NCBI GenBank assembly: GCA_040506705.1
Contig: JBEVWG010000021.1
Coordinates: 62,001-126,000, forward strand
Reading direction: 5' to 3'
DNA length: 64,000 nt
Source of the DNA: Thiodiazotropha sp040506705
GTDB taxonomy: Bacteria > Pseudomonadota > Gammaproteobacteria > Chromatiales > Chromatiaceae
Position 1 is the stretch's first letter. Each line of letters begins with the position of its first letter. The position numbers and the translations under genes are program-made. Shown here in pieces: positions 10,004 to 18,812 of this stretch. The notes below the pieces were generated by a model. It had not been told where the DNA came from, made no database searches, and worked only from the letters and a program-made list of their open reading frames with translations.

Positions 10004-10513
10004 ATGGCAAACGAACAGGAATCTGAAGAGCTCGACCTTGGTGAAGAGAAGGGTGGAAAATCCAAGCTCATCATTATTATCGCTATTGTAGCGGTTGTGC
10101 TGATCGGTGGTGGTGTAGCTGCATTTTTTCTACTCAGCGGAGATGAGGAAGCTGAAGCTGAAGAAGCAACAGCTGAAGAGCAGGTGGAAGAGGTGAAGGG
10201 GCCAGCTCAATATCTCGATTTCAAACCACCATTTGTAGTCAATATGCCTGGCAAACCAAGCCTGTTGCAGATCGGTGTCAGCATACGGGTCTACTCTGAG
10301 CCCATGGCAGAGTTCATCCGCCACAATGATCCCATGATTCGTCATCATCTACTCAATCTTCTATCAGCTAAAGATGCGAAATCCCTGAAAACACGTGAAG
10401 CCAAAGATGCTTTGCAGGATGAGATGCTGCAGGCACTGAATCAGGTGGTGAAGGAGTTGGAAGGGCCGGGTGAAGTGGATGGGATCTTTTTTACCAGTTT
10501 CGTGATGCAGTAA
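10004..10513 (+). CDS. fliL: Flagellar basal-body-associated protein FliL
   Basis: FliL is a single-pass inner-membrane protein that surrounds the stator units and supports torque at the motor. The 169-residue product has an acidic cytoplasmic start, one transmembrane helix (LIIIIAIVAVVLIGGGVAAFFLL, roughly 24-46), an acidic Glu/Ala linker, and a periplasmic domain ending in FFTSFVMQ, which is typical of the family. The ATG giving MANEQESEEL is chosen because a GAGG lies nine bases upstream. An in-frame TTG five codons earlier is less likely. It is the first gene of the operon behind the sigma-54 promoter, with fliM 22 bases downstream. Confidence 0.95.
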   Translation: MANEQESEELDLGEEKGGKSKLIIIIAIVAVVLIGGGVAAFFLLSGDEEAEAEEATAEEQVEEVKGPAQYLDFKPPFVVNMPGKPSLLQIGVSIRVYSEPMAEFIRHNDPMIRHHLLNLLSAKDAKSLKTREAKDALQDEMLQALNQVVKELEGPGEVDGIFFTSFVMQ

Positions 10514-10535
10514 TCCAAACATATAGGAATTAGAG

Positions 10536-11555
10536 ATGAGTGCCAGCGACCTGCTATCACAAGAAGAGATCGATGCCCTGTTACATGGTGTCGATAGTGG
10601 GGATGTCGCCACAGAATCAGAAGTTTCGGATGAGGGTGGTACCGTCTCATATGATTTTACCAGTCAAGACCGAATTGTACGGGGACGGCTACCAACTCTG
10701 GAGATGATTAACGAACGATTCGCAAGATTGTTTCGCACCAGTCTCTTCAATATGTTGAGACGAACAGCGGATCTGTCAGTTTCTGGTATCCAGATGCAGA
10801 AATTCTCTGAGTTTGTCCACAGTCTTTTTGTACCAACCAGCCTGAATATGATCCGTATGCCGCCAATGCGTGGGAAGGGGTTATTCGTATTTGATCCAAA
10901 ACTGGTATTCAGCGTTGTTGATAACTACTTCGGTGGTACCGGTCGTTTCCATACCAAGATTGAAGGTCGTGATTTTACGCCCACAGAGAATCGGGTTGTT
11001 CAGTTATTGCTGAACAGCGCCTTTGAAGATATGAAGAGTGCCTGGAAGCCTGTATTCAATGTCGACTTCGAATACAGCGGGTCTGAAGTCAATCCACAAT
11101 TTGCAAACATCGTCAGTCCATCAGAAGTAGTAGTAGTGACCTCTTTTCATGTGGATCTGGAAAATGGGGGAGGTGATTTCCATATCTGCTTGCCCTATTC
11201 AATGCTTGAACCCATCCGCGAATTACTGGATGCCGGCGTTCAAAGTGATCGGGGCGAAAGAGACGAGCGTTGGGAGCGGTCACTTAAAGAAGAGATTTTG
11301 GCTGCAAAAGTGGAATTGTGCAGCAATCTGACCGAGGTGCAAATGAGTCTGAAAGATCTGGCAGGATTGAAAGCTGGTGATGTGATTCCGATCGACATGC
11401 CGGAAGAGGTAGAGGTTGAAGCAGCTGATGTTCCGGTATTTAAAGCCAAGTTAGGTGTTTCTGATGGAAACTACGCCTTAAAGATCAGTGATTGGCTTGT
11501 GAATAATCAGCGCAAAGGTTTGCACGATTATCTTGAAATAGAGAACAAGGCCTGA
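10536..11555 (+). CDS. fliM: Flagellar motor switch protein FliM
   Basis: FliM forms the C-ring of the switch and receives phosphorylated CheY. The 339-residue product begins with the CheY-binding motif LLSQEEIDALLHG at about residues 6-18. The middle domain follows (RGRLPTLEMINERFARLFR, then PMRGKGLFVFDPKLVFSVVDNYFGGTGR) with the GG-containing loop that contacts FliG. The C-terminal SpoA domain binds FliN. The length is close to that of Pseudomonas and Vibrio FliM. Its position between fliL and fliN is the conserved order. Confidence 0.97.
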   Translation: MSASDLLSQEEIDALLHGVDSGDVATESEVSDEGGTVSYDFTSQDRIVRGRLPTLEMINERFARLFRTSLFNMLRRTADLSVSGIQMQKFSEFVHSLFVPTSLNMIRMPPMRGKGLFVFDPKLVFSVVDNYFGGTGRFHTKIEGRDFTPTENRVVQLLLNSAFEDMKSAWKPVFNVDFEYSGSEVNPQFANIVSPSEVVVVTSFHVDLENGGGDFHICLPYSMLEPIRELLDAGVQSDRGERDERWERSLKEEILAAKVELCSNLTEVQMSLKDLAGLKAGDVIPIDMPEEVEVEAADVPVFKAKLGVSDGNYALKISDWLVNNQRKGLHDYLEIENKA

Positions 11556-11641
11556 GCAATCTGTCGGAGTCATCTCCGGGAGCTTGTTGTAGCTTGATTG
11601 TTATCGATGGCCAAGGGTAAATCCCCTAAGAGGGTATGAAG

Positions 11642-12049
11642 ATGAGTGATGAGAAAAGTGTTGATCCTAATGAAGCGTTAGCTGATGAATGGGCAGCAGC
11701 GCTTGAAGATCAAGCGGATGACGAACAACCGACAGATACTGCAGCAGCCAGCTTTGATGAGCTGACAGATGAATCTGCATCAGTAAACAGTGTCAACATG
11801 GACGCCATTTTGGATGTGCCAGTGACTATCTCGATGGAGATTGGACGCACTAGAATTAATATCCGAAATTTATTGCAGCTAAATCAAGGTTCAGTAGTTG
11901 AACTTGATCGGCTGGCAGGTGAACCGATGGATGTTCTGGTTAATGGCACCCTGATTGCACAAGGTGAAGTTGTGGTGGTAAATGAGAAATTCGGTTTACG
12001 TTTGACCGATATCATCAGTCCATCCGAACGGGTCAAGAGGTTAAGTTGA
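11642..12049 (+). CDS. fliN: Flagellar motor switch protein FliN
   Basis: FliN pairs with FliM at the base of the C-ring and helps dock export substrates. The 135-residue product has an acidic N-terminal tail of about 50 residues and a SpoA domain (VPVTISMEIGRTRINIRNLLQLNQGSVVELDR through GEVVVVNEKFGLRLTDI). Two in-frame ATGs are six bases apart. I chose the second because the AGAGGG at 11629-11634 is only one base from the first. The 80 bases after fliM hold no gene. The end overlaps fliO through a TGATG stop-start junction. Confidence 0.96.
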   Translation: MSDEKSVDPNEALADEWAAALEDQADDEQPTDTAAASFDELTDESASVNSVNMDAILDVPVTISMEIGRTRINIRNLLQLNQGSVVELDRLAGEPMDVLVNGTLIAQGEVVVVNEKFGLRLTDIISPSERVKRLS

Positions 12050-12471
12050 TGACCCGCTGGCTACTGATTGGGATTTTTTTCAGTAATTGCCTGATGGCAG
12101 CTGAAGAGACAAAGAAGCAGATAGGTGTCAATGTTTCTCCAATCGGCGCTGAAGGACTTTTAAGTACAGTCAGTGGTTTGTTGATTGTTTTGGCAGTGAT
12201 CGTTGGCGCGGCCTGGCTGTTCAAACGCTATGGCCAGATGTCCATGGGTGGGAAGGGTTTGGTTCGCGTTGTTGGTGGCGCCTCGGTCGGTAGTCGCGAA
12301 CGTGTTGTAGTGGTTGAAGTTGAAAGCACTCGAATGTTGATCGGCGTAGCACCTGGACAGGTACGCATGCTGCACTTGCTGGACGATGGAACTGCAAATT
12401 TCAAACAACATCTTGAAGAGCTTGAACAGCAAAATGCTACGACTCCTCAGGATAGTGAGAAAGCACAATGA
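12049..12471 (+). CDS. fliO: Flagellar biosynthesis protein FliO
   Basis: FliO assists assembly of the FliP ring in the flagellar export gate. The 140-residue product has a cleavable-looking N-terminal hydrophobic stretch (WLLIGIFFSNCLMAA) and one transmembrane helix (LLIVLAVIVGAAWLFKRY). After it comes a basic cytoplasmic domain with the family motif VRVVGGASVGSRERVVVVEV. It is translationally coupled to fliN upstream (TGATG) and to fliP downstream (ATGA), so its level should follow theirs. The ATG is preferred over the TTG one codon earlier. Confidence 0.93.
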   Translation: MTRWLLIGIFFSNCLMAAEETKKQIGVNVSPIGAEGLLSTVSGLLIVLAVIVGAAWLFKRYGQMSMGGKGLVRVVGGASVGSRERVVVVEVESTRMLIGVAPGQVRMLHLLDDGTANFKQHLEELEQQNATTPQDSEKAQ

Positions 12472-13202
12472 AAATTTTGTGGCTTATCTTCGGATTGCTT
12501 GTCAGCGGTTTGTTGCAAGCCGCTCCTGGTGTAGATGCTTTCAGTGTTACCCCTGGTGCTGATGGCGGGCAGACTTATACCCTGACTATTCAGGTTCTGA
12601 TGTTTATGACCGCCCTGACTATGTTGCCTGGGGCGCTGATGATGATGACTTCCTTTGCAAGGATCATCATCGTACTGGCAATCCTGCGACAGGCCTTGGG
12701 TACTCAAAACACCCCTTCAAATCAGATTCTCATTGGACTCGCCCTGTTTTTGACACTATTCATCATGATGCCGGTGTTTAATGAAGTAAATGAGGTAGCA
12801 GTGCAACCCTATATGGCAGAAGAGTTGGATACCATGCAGGCACTTCAGGCTGCTGCGGAACCGGTTAAAACCTTCATGCTTGCACAGACACGCGAAGATG
12901 ATCTGGCTCTGTTTGCAAGGATCGGTAATTTTGGTGAATTCAACGGACCTGAAGAAGTGCCCTTCAGTTTATTGTTGCCCTCATTTGCAACCAGTGAATT
13001 GAAAACAGGTTTTCAGATCGGTTTTCTACTGTTCATTCCGTTTTTGGTAATCGACTTGGTAGTGGCCAGTATTCTCATGTCGATGGGCATGATGATGCTT
13101 TCGCCAATGATCATTTCGTTGCCTTTCAAAATCATGTTGTTCGTACTGATTGATGGCTGGGCGCTGGTGTTTGGCACTTTGGCATCCAGTTTTCAAATAT
13201 AG
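12468..13202 (+). CDS. fliP: Flagellar export gate protein FliP
   Basis: FliP forms the pentameric core of the export channel in the inner membrane. The 244-residue product has a cleavable signal peptide (MKILWLIFGLLVSGLLQA) and four transmembrane helices. The conserved segments are MTALTMLPGALMMMTSFARIIIVLAILRQALG, LALFLTLFIMMPVF and the C-terminal SILMSMGMMMLSPMIISLPFKIMLFVLIDGW. The length matches E. coli FliP (245). It overlaps fliO by four bases and sits 15 bases before fliQ, in the standard order. Confidence 0.97.
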   Translation: MKILWLIFGLLVSGLLQAAPGVDAFSVTPGADGGQTYTLTIQVLMFMTALTMLPGALMMMTSFARIIIVLAILRQALGTQNTPSNQILIGLALFLTLFIMMPVFNEVNEVAVQPYMAEELDTMQALQAAAEPVKTFMLAQTREDDLALFARIGNFGEFNGPEEVPFSLLLPSFATSELKTGFQIGFLLFIPFLVIDLVVASILMSMGMMMLSPMIISLPFKIMLFVLIDGWALVFGTLASSFQI

Positions 13203-13217
13203 ACAGGAGATCTGCTA

Positions 13218-13487
13218 ATGAGTCCTGATACTGTAATGGCCATCGGACAGAATAGCCTGGAGGTTATCGGCATCCTCTCTGGGATGATATTGCTTCCTGC
13301 TTTGGCTGTGGGCTTGATCATTGCCATGTTTCAGGCAGCCACGCAGATCAATGAGATGACCCTGACATTTATCCCCAAGCTGGTTGTGTCTGGACTGATT
13401 TTAATGTGGGCAGGTAATTGGATGCTGCAACTGTTAATGAATTTCTCGATTAATTTAATCGAGAGTATACCTGAGCTGATTCTGTAA
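13218..13487 (+). CDS. fliQ: Flagellar export gate protein FliQ
   Basis: FliQ is the small gate subunit that packs around FliP and FliR. The 89-residue product has two long transmembrane hairpin helices (IGILSGMILLPALAVGLIIAMFQAATQI and LVVSGLILMWAGNWMLQLLM) and the conserved AATQINEMTLTFIPK loop. Its length is exactly that of the family. An AGGAGATCT Shine-Dalgarno lies before the ATG. Confidence 0.96.
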   Translation: MSPDTVMAIGQNSLEVIGILSGMILLPALAVGLIIAMFQAATQINEMTLTFIPKLVVSGLILMWAGNWMLQLLMNFSINLIESIPELIL

Positions 13488-13515
13488 TCAGCGATGGAGA
13501 ATCCGGTAGACGATC

Positions 13516-14295
13516 ATGGTCTTCAATGAAGTTCAACTCAATGCCTGGATCGCAACCTATTTTTGGCCGATGGTGCGTATTAGTGCCATGCTGCTCTCCG
13601 CTCCTCTGTTCAGTTCCCGCCAGGTACCGGTACGTTTGCGTCTGTTTTTGATGGTGCTGATCTCATTTTTAGTTGCACCAACACTGCCTCTGTTGCCCCC
13701 AGCAGATGTTCTTAGTCACACCGGATTCATGATTATGCTTCAACAGATTCTGATTGGCATCATGATGGGTTTTCTGTTGCAGATGGTATTTGCAGCATTG
13801 GTATTCGGTGGTCAGGTCGTCGCTTACAGTATGGGCTTGGGCTTTGCTTCAATGGTGGATCCGGCAAATGGCGTACAGGTACCCGTGATATCACAGTTTT
13901 ATCTGATCCTGGCGACACTGCTTTTCTTGATCTTTAACGGCCATCTGCATGCGATCGAGTTGATCTCTGACAGTTTTCTCACAATGCCGGTAGCGGTGGA
14001 TGGTATTTCACGTAATGGGTTAATCGAACTGGTCGCCTGGGGTAGTCGTCTGTTTGCAGGGGGGCTGATTATTGCGTTGCCTATTGTCGGTGCTATGTTG
14101 ATGGTGAACATGGGCATGGGAGTGGTGATGCGTGCTGCGCCTCAATTGAATATATTTTCGGTAGGATTTCCAATCACTATGTTGCTCGGATTCGCGCTGA
14201 TGTGGGTAAGCCTGCCAAATGTTTTTGCGGTATTTACCGAGTTGCAGGATGAGGCCTTCCAGCATCTGATGCTGACCCTGAAGGTGGAGAGGTGA
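13516..14295 (+). CDS. fliR: Flagellar export gate protein FliR
   Basis: FliR completes the FliP5-Q4-R1 export gate. The 259-residue product is almost entirely hydrophobic with about six transmembrane segments. Family motifs include RISAMLLSAPLFSSRQVPVRLRLFLMVLISFLVAP, MGFLLQMVFAALVFGGQVVAYSMGLGFASMVDPANG, and MGVVMRAAPQLNIFSVGFP near the end. Length is usual. flhB follows after three bases, so the two are coupled. Confidence 0.97.
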   Translation: MVFNEVQLNAWIATYFWPMVRISAMLLSAPLFSSRQVPVRLRLFLMVLISFLVAPTLPLLPPADVLSHTGFMIMLQQILIGIMMGFLLQMVFAALVFGGQVVAYSMGLGFASMVDPANGVQVPVISQFYLILATLLFLIFNGHLHAIELISDSFLTMPVAVDGISRNGLIELVAWGSRLFAGGLIIALPIVGAMLMVNMGMGVVMRAAPQLNIFSVGFPITMLLGFALMWVSLPNVFAVFTELQDEAFQHLMLTLKVER

Positions 14296-14298
14296 ATC

Positions 14299-15432
14299 AT
14301 GGCTGACAATGAAAACGGCCAGGAAAAAACAGAACAACCCTCATCGAAACGCCTTGATGATGCGAAACGAAAAGGCCAGGTACCGCGATCACGGGAGCTC
14401 AATAGCATGGCGGTTACACTGGGCGGTGTCATTTGCCTGGTGATAATGAGTGGTTCAGTTGGTGATTCCATGTCACAGATGATGAGTGATGGTTTTGTAA
14501 TCACCAGAGAGCAGATATTTGATATCAACGCCATGAGCCAAAGTTTGGGTGAAGGGGTTGCGAAAGCCTTTATTGCCATAGTTCCATATTTTTTACTGGT
14601 GATCGTAGCAGCAATTCTCAGTTCCGTAGCTTTGGGTGGTTTTTCAATCAGCGCAGAATCCATGACACCAAAGCTGAGCAAGTTGAGTCCTTTGAAAGGA
14701 TTGAAAAGGATGTTTTCAGCAAAAAGTTTGGTGGAGATGTTGAAAGCAATGGCGAAATTTTTGTTTATTGGTGGCACAACCATATTGTTGTTGCGAGCAA
14801 CATTGGACCAATACCTGGCTCTACACAATATGGAAATTACCCCAGCATTGCAGCATCTCAGCGCGCTTATTGGCTGGTCGGTTATTTTAATGAGTGCAAC
14901 ACTGATTCTTATCGCGGCAATTGATGTGCCTTTTCAATTATGGGAGCACAAGCGTCAATTGAAAATGACCCGTCAGGAAGTGCGCGATGAGATGAAGGAG
15001 ACGGAAGGGCGTCCTGAAGTCAAAGGACGGATACGCCAGTTACAACGGGAGATGGCACAAAGACGGATGATGCAGGAAGTTCCTCAGGCTGATGTTATTG
15101 TGACAAACCCGACTCACTATGCTGTAGCACTTAAGTATGATCCAGAGGCGATGCATGCGCCGAAACTTGTTGCCAAGGGTGCTGATCTTGTGGCGCAGAA
15201 TATTCGTAAGGTTGGCGCTGAACACAAGGTGCCTGTTGTAGAGTCCCCCGTTCTGGCCAGAGCCATATTTTTCCATACTGAATTGAATACCTTCATTCCT
15301 GCTGGTCTCTACATGGCCGTGGCCCGTCTGTTGGCTTATGTATTTCAGCTTAAGGCCTATAGCGCTGAAGGTGGTCTATATCCCGAGATGCCTGATGATT
15401 TAGAGGTACCGGAGGAGTATCAGCATGAATAA
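14299..15432 (+). CDS. flhB: Flagellar export specificity switch protein FlhB
   Basis: FlhB controls the switch from rod/hook to filament export. The 377-residue product starts with the typical charged segment (GQEKTEQPSSKRLDDAKRKGQVPRSRELN) and has four transmembrane helices. Its cytoplasmic domain contains the autocleavage motif NPTH at residues 270-273 (VTNPTHYAVALKYD). Self-cleavage between Asn and Pro is therefore expected. The C-terminus continues past AYVFQLKAY with an acidic tail. It precedes flhA by 32 bases. Confidence 0.97.
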   Translation: MADNENGQEKTEQPSSKRLDDAKRKGQVPRSRELNSMAVTLGGVICLVIMSGSVGDSMSQMMSDGFVITREQIFDINAMSQSLGEGVAKAFIAIVPYFLLVIVAAILSSVALGGFSISAESMTPKLSKLSPLKGLKRMFSAKSLVEMLKAMAKFLFIGGTTILLLRATLDQYLALHNMEITPALQHLSALIGWSVILMSATLILIAAIDVPFQLWEHKRQLKMTRQEVRDEMKETEGRPEVKGRIRQLQREMAQRRMMQEVPQADVIVTNPTHYAVALKYDPEAMHAPKLVAKGADLVAQNIRKVGAEHKVPVVESPVLARAIFFHTELNTFIPAGLYMAVARLLAYVFQLKAYSAEGGLYPEMPDDLEVPEEYQHE

Positions 15433-15464
15433 TTTTCGGCTGCTGATAATCTGCACTAACTCGG

Positions 15465-17570
15465 ATGAAGAGAATGGATAATATTGCAATTTTAGACAAC
15501 ATCAAACAACTGGGTGCACGAGGTCTCGGAGCACCACTGGTGCTGGTGATGTTGTTGGCAATGCTGGTTATTCCTCTGCCACCTATCGCATTGGATATGT
15601 TTTTTACCTTCAATATCACGCTCTCTTTGGTTGTGATGTTGGTCGTTATCTATACTCGTCGGCCGTTGGAATTCTCAGTTTTTCCCAGTATGTTGCTGAT
15701 TGCCACCCTATTAAGATTGGCGCTCAATGTTGCATCGACTCGGGTGGTACTGCTTGAAGGGCACACTGGTGGTGATGCTGCGGGTAAGGTAATCGAAGCC
15801 TTCGGTTCGTTCGTAATCGGTGGTAACTATGCGGTTGGTCTGGTGGTATTTCTGATTTTAGTAATCATTAACTTTGTAGTGGTCACCAAAGGTGCGGGCC
15901 GGGTTTCAGAGGTCAGTGCAAGATTTACCCTCGATGCCATGCCAGGTAAGCAGATGGCCATCGATGCAGACCTCAACTCTGGCCTGATCGACCAGGATGA
16001 AGCGAGAACGCGAAGAGAAGATGTAGCTCGCGAGGCAGACTTTTATGGTGCCATGGATGGTGCAAGTAAGTTTGTTCGCGGTGATGCTATTGCAGGTATT
16101 TTGATTCTGTTCATCAATATTATTGGTGGTCTCTCCATTGGTATGGCGCAACATGGTCTGGATTTCTCAACGGCATTGCAGAACTATGTATTGTTAACCA
16201 TTGGTGACGGTCTGGTAGCGCAAATTCCTTCACTGTTACTCTCCACCTCGGCTGCAATAATCGTTACCCGGGTTGCCAGTACACAGGATGTGGGTGGGCA
16301 GATCGTCAGCCAGCTATTCAACAATCCCAAAGCGCTGTCCGTTGCAGCGGCAGTTTTGTTTTTGATGGGTATTATTCCAGGCATGCCCAATTTTGCCTTT
16401 CTAACACTTGCGGCTGCAGCGGCTGGGGGAGCCTGGTTGATCTGGCAACGCCAGCAACAACCTGAGGAAGAGCTGCTTGTCGAGGAACCTGTTGAACAAC
16501 CTGAGCAGCGGGATCTGAGTTGGGATGATGTTCAGCCCGTTGACCTGGTAGGTTTGGAAGTCGGTTATCGGCTGATCCCATTGGTTGATCGCAATCAGGG
16601 TGGTCAGTTGATGAACAGGATCAAAGGTGTCCGGCGTAAACTCTCTCAGGAACTGGGCTTTCTTATCCCATCGGTTCATATTCGAGATAACCTCGATTTG
16701 GCACCTAACAACTACCGAATTTCGATCAATGGTGTGGTGGTTGCAGAGGTGGAAATCTACCCCGACCGAGAGCTGGCAATAAATCCAGGTCAGGTCTTTG
16801 GTCAGTTACAGGGTACACCAACTAAGGATCCAACATTCGGACTCGAAGCAGTTTGGATCGATCCGGAACAGAAGGATCATGCCCAAACACTGGGTTATAC
16901 CGTTGTCGATGCGAGTACGGTGGTGGCTACACACTTGAGTGAAATACTCCAGTCACAGTCAAATGAACTCTTAGGTCATGAAGAGACACAACAACTGCTT
17001 GATCTGTTAGCACGAAATGCACCTAAACTGGTGGAAGACCTGGTGCCTAAAACGCTATCTCTTAGTGTGGTTACCAAGATACTTCAGAATCTTCTATCAG
17101 AACATGTTCCCATCAGGGACTTTCGTACCATTGCTGAGACATTGGCTGAGCAATCTACACGCAGTCAGGATCCAAATGTGTTAACAGCCGCTGTTCGTGT
17201 GGCTTTATCACGGGGGATAGTGCAGAAACTTATAGGTACCACAGAAGAGATTCCTGTTGCTGTTTTAGATCCTGGATTGGAACAACTGTTACAACGCACC
17301 TTGCAGGCATCTGAAGATGGTCAGGCTGGTTTTGAACCTGGATTGGCCGAACGACTTCAGAATGCACTGGCTGAGACCCAGGCTTCAATGGAGGCGCAAG
17401 GACAACAAGGCTTACTGCTGGTTGCTGCACCTATTCGGTCCTGGATGGCGCGTTTTGCAAAGCATACTGCACCAGGTATGCATATCCTCTCTTACAATGA
17501 AGTCCCGGATAATCGACAGATCAAAGTGATTTCTACGATAGGAAACGGAGAGGCTGCAGCAAGGGCATAG
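15465..17570 (+). CDS. flhA: Flagellar export protein FlhA
   Basis: FlhA is the nonameric proton-driven export engine. The 701-residue product has eight predicted N-terminal transmembrane helices. It carries the conserved FHIPEP-type region (STRVVLLEGHTGGDAAGKVIEAFGSFVIGGNYAVGLVVFLILVIINFVVVTKGAGRVSEVSARF) and the cytoplasmic stretch FTLDAMPGKQMAIDADLNSGLI. A large C-terminal domain ends in VISTIGNGEAAARA. A second in-frame ATG nine bases downstream (MDNIAILDN) may be the true start, because neither has a clear Shine-Dalgarno. In related genomes flhF normally follows directly. Here the next flagellar gene is 3.8 kb away. Confidence 0.96.
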   Translation: MKRMDNIAILDNIKQLGARGLGAPLVLVMLLAMLVIPLPPIALDMFFTFNITLSLVVMLVVIYTRRPLEFSVFPSMLLIATLLRLALNVASTRVVLLEGHTGGDAAGKVIEAFGSFVIGGNYAVGLVVFLILVIINFVVVTKGAGRVSEVSARFTLDAMPGKQMAIDADLNSGLIDQDEARTRREDVAREADFYGAMDGASKFVRGDAIAGILILFINIIGGLSIGMAQHGLDFSTALQNYVLLTIGDGLVAQIPSLLLSTSAAIIVTRVASTQDVGGQIVSQLFNNPKALSVAAAVLFLMGIIPGMPNFAFLTLAAAAAGGAWLIWQRQQQPEEELLVEEPVEQPEQRDLSWDDVQPVDLVGLEVGYRLIPLVDRNQGGQLMNRIKGVRRKLSQELGFLIPSVHIRDNLDLAPNNYRISINGVVVAEVEIYPDRELAINPGQVFGQLQGTPTKDPTFGLEAVWIDPEQKDHAQTLGYTVVDASTVVATHLSEILQSQSNELLGHEETQQLLDLLARNAPKLVEDLVPKTLSLSVVTKILQNLLSEHVPIRDFRTIAETLAEQSTRSQDPNVLTAAVRVALSRGIVQKLIGTTEEIPVAVLDPGLEQLLQRTLQASEDGQAGFEPGLAERLQNALAETQASMEAQGQQGLLLVAAPIRSWMARFAKHTAPGMHILSYNEVPDNRQIKVISTIGNGEAAARA

Positions 17571-18421
17571 TTACTAACCAGGCCATAGGTATTAATACAC
17601 GACGGCCTGTCGTTAAATATCATAAGGATAGGGGCTACAAGCGTGGCTCAGCTCGGTGTTGCGGCTCTTGACGCGGGCTGGGCCATTCCATCCTTAGATC
17701 CGTAAACGGCACATCCTTGTGCCACGCCTTGATCTGAGCCACGCCTGTAGCCCTAATTGCGATTTATGGCAACTTTATTGATCACACGGCTTCCTTGCTC
17801 AGGCTTAACCAGAGACATCAAAGGTCGATCGAATGTGTCGAGGTGAGGTTATTAAACAATAGCAATAAATGGTCAGCATTACGTCTTGTAATCGCAATTG
17901 TGATCTGTCAATCTTGCCGCGCATAAAGATGGAACATCTGTTCTGGAGGGAGCCTGTGAATAGTCTAATGGGAACTCCAGTACTACTGGTGTTCATAACG
18001 AAAAGTATATTGTCTTCAGCCTGTTTTAAATATGGTAGAGAGTCCAGTTTTAAGGCGTTTATTTGTTCCACTAAAAAGTTTTGGGTTTATTTAATTAGTG
18101 AATCTACATTTTATAATGGAACAAGGGTCTACTGTGATGAATAGGTTAAAAAGAAGACAAAAGCCATGTTTCGTAGATTATTTCTACGAAGTCTATAGAA
18201 GTCAGTCTCTCCGTGAACCGATTCATGAATTGACCGGAAGAAATTAACCGAGCCAAGAATCTCTGACTTTCCATCTGCAATAAAAGCTTTCGATATATAG
18301 TCCACCAAGATGCGGTTGAATGCATCTGCTATGGGTATGTTTTAAGAATTAAAGTTGTATCAGGTGAGCAGGCATAACTCTGAGTACATCATTCCACTAA
18401 AGATTATGGCGGGATTAAAAG
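17571..18421. other. Gene-poor spacer after flhA
   Basis: About 850 bases contain one 122-base inverted-repeat element (listed separately) and otherwise no gene I can support. Short overlapping frames on both strands around 17805-18144 resemble no family and lack ribosome sites, so I leave them out. Base composition turns AT-rich after 17850, unlike the flagellar genes before it, suggesting inserted or decayed sequence. Confidence 0.5.
17632..17753. repeat. Inverted-repeat element with 20-bp arms (family A)
   Basis: The left arm GGGCTACAAGCGTGGCTCAG (17632-17651) is matched by the inverted right arm CTGAGCCACGCCTGTAGCCC (17734-17753) with one mismatch. The 82-base interior is GC-rich. A second copy of one arm lies at 20219. 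The form is that of a REP-pair or small non-autonomous element. A REP-associated transposase is encoded at the far end of the window. Confidence 0.75.
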
Positions 18422-18712
18422 ATGATAAATATCTGTAAAATTCACAAATCCATTACACTTGTTCAAGTGGCGATCATTGTTATATCGTGCCTGGTATCGT
18501 CCTTGGGTGTTGTGAGCACACATTCTATGACAGTCTACGCCTGGTATCTGGCAATGGCTGGTATTGTATCTGTCATCGCGACCTCTATTGCATTAGGTAT
18601 TGTTCTCATGCTTACGCGTTTAATTTATGCATCCAGATCACGTAAATTGTCCGAGTCTGATTGTCGTTGGTTCGTTCGGCCGAAACCTAACCTGGCTTGT
18701 GGAATGGATTAA
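18422..18712 (+). CDS. Small membrane protein of unknown function
   Basis: This 96-residue reading frame encodes two hydrophobic helices (LVQVAIIVISCLVSSLGVV and WYLAMAGIVSVIATSIALGIVLMLTRLIY) followed by a short basic cytoplasmic tail. I do not recognise a family. It lies alone between an inverted-repeat element and the tandem-repeat block in the insertion that separates flhA from flhF. The Shine-Dalgarno is weak. The two regular transmembrane helices argue for a real gene, but it could be a remnant. Confidence 0.45.
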   Translation: MINICKIHKSITLVQVAIIVISCLVSSLGVVSTHSMTVYAWYLAMAGIVSVIATSIALGIVLMLTRLIYASRSRKLSESDCRWFVRPKPNLACGMD

Positions 18713-18812
18713 GGTAACTCTGAGACGGTGCATTCTTGCGGCAGGATATGGTTCGTAACTTGTTCAGAGGTTCCTTAAGCTTTAACTACTGAATAGACGT
18801 AAATACAAATAT

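Noticed and set aside
17805..18144. Overlapping frames on both strands after flhA
   Set aside because: No ribosome site, no domain, and AT-rich composition; either could arise by chance.
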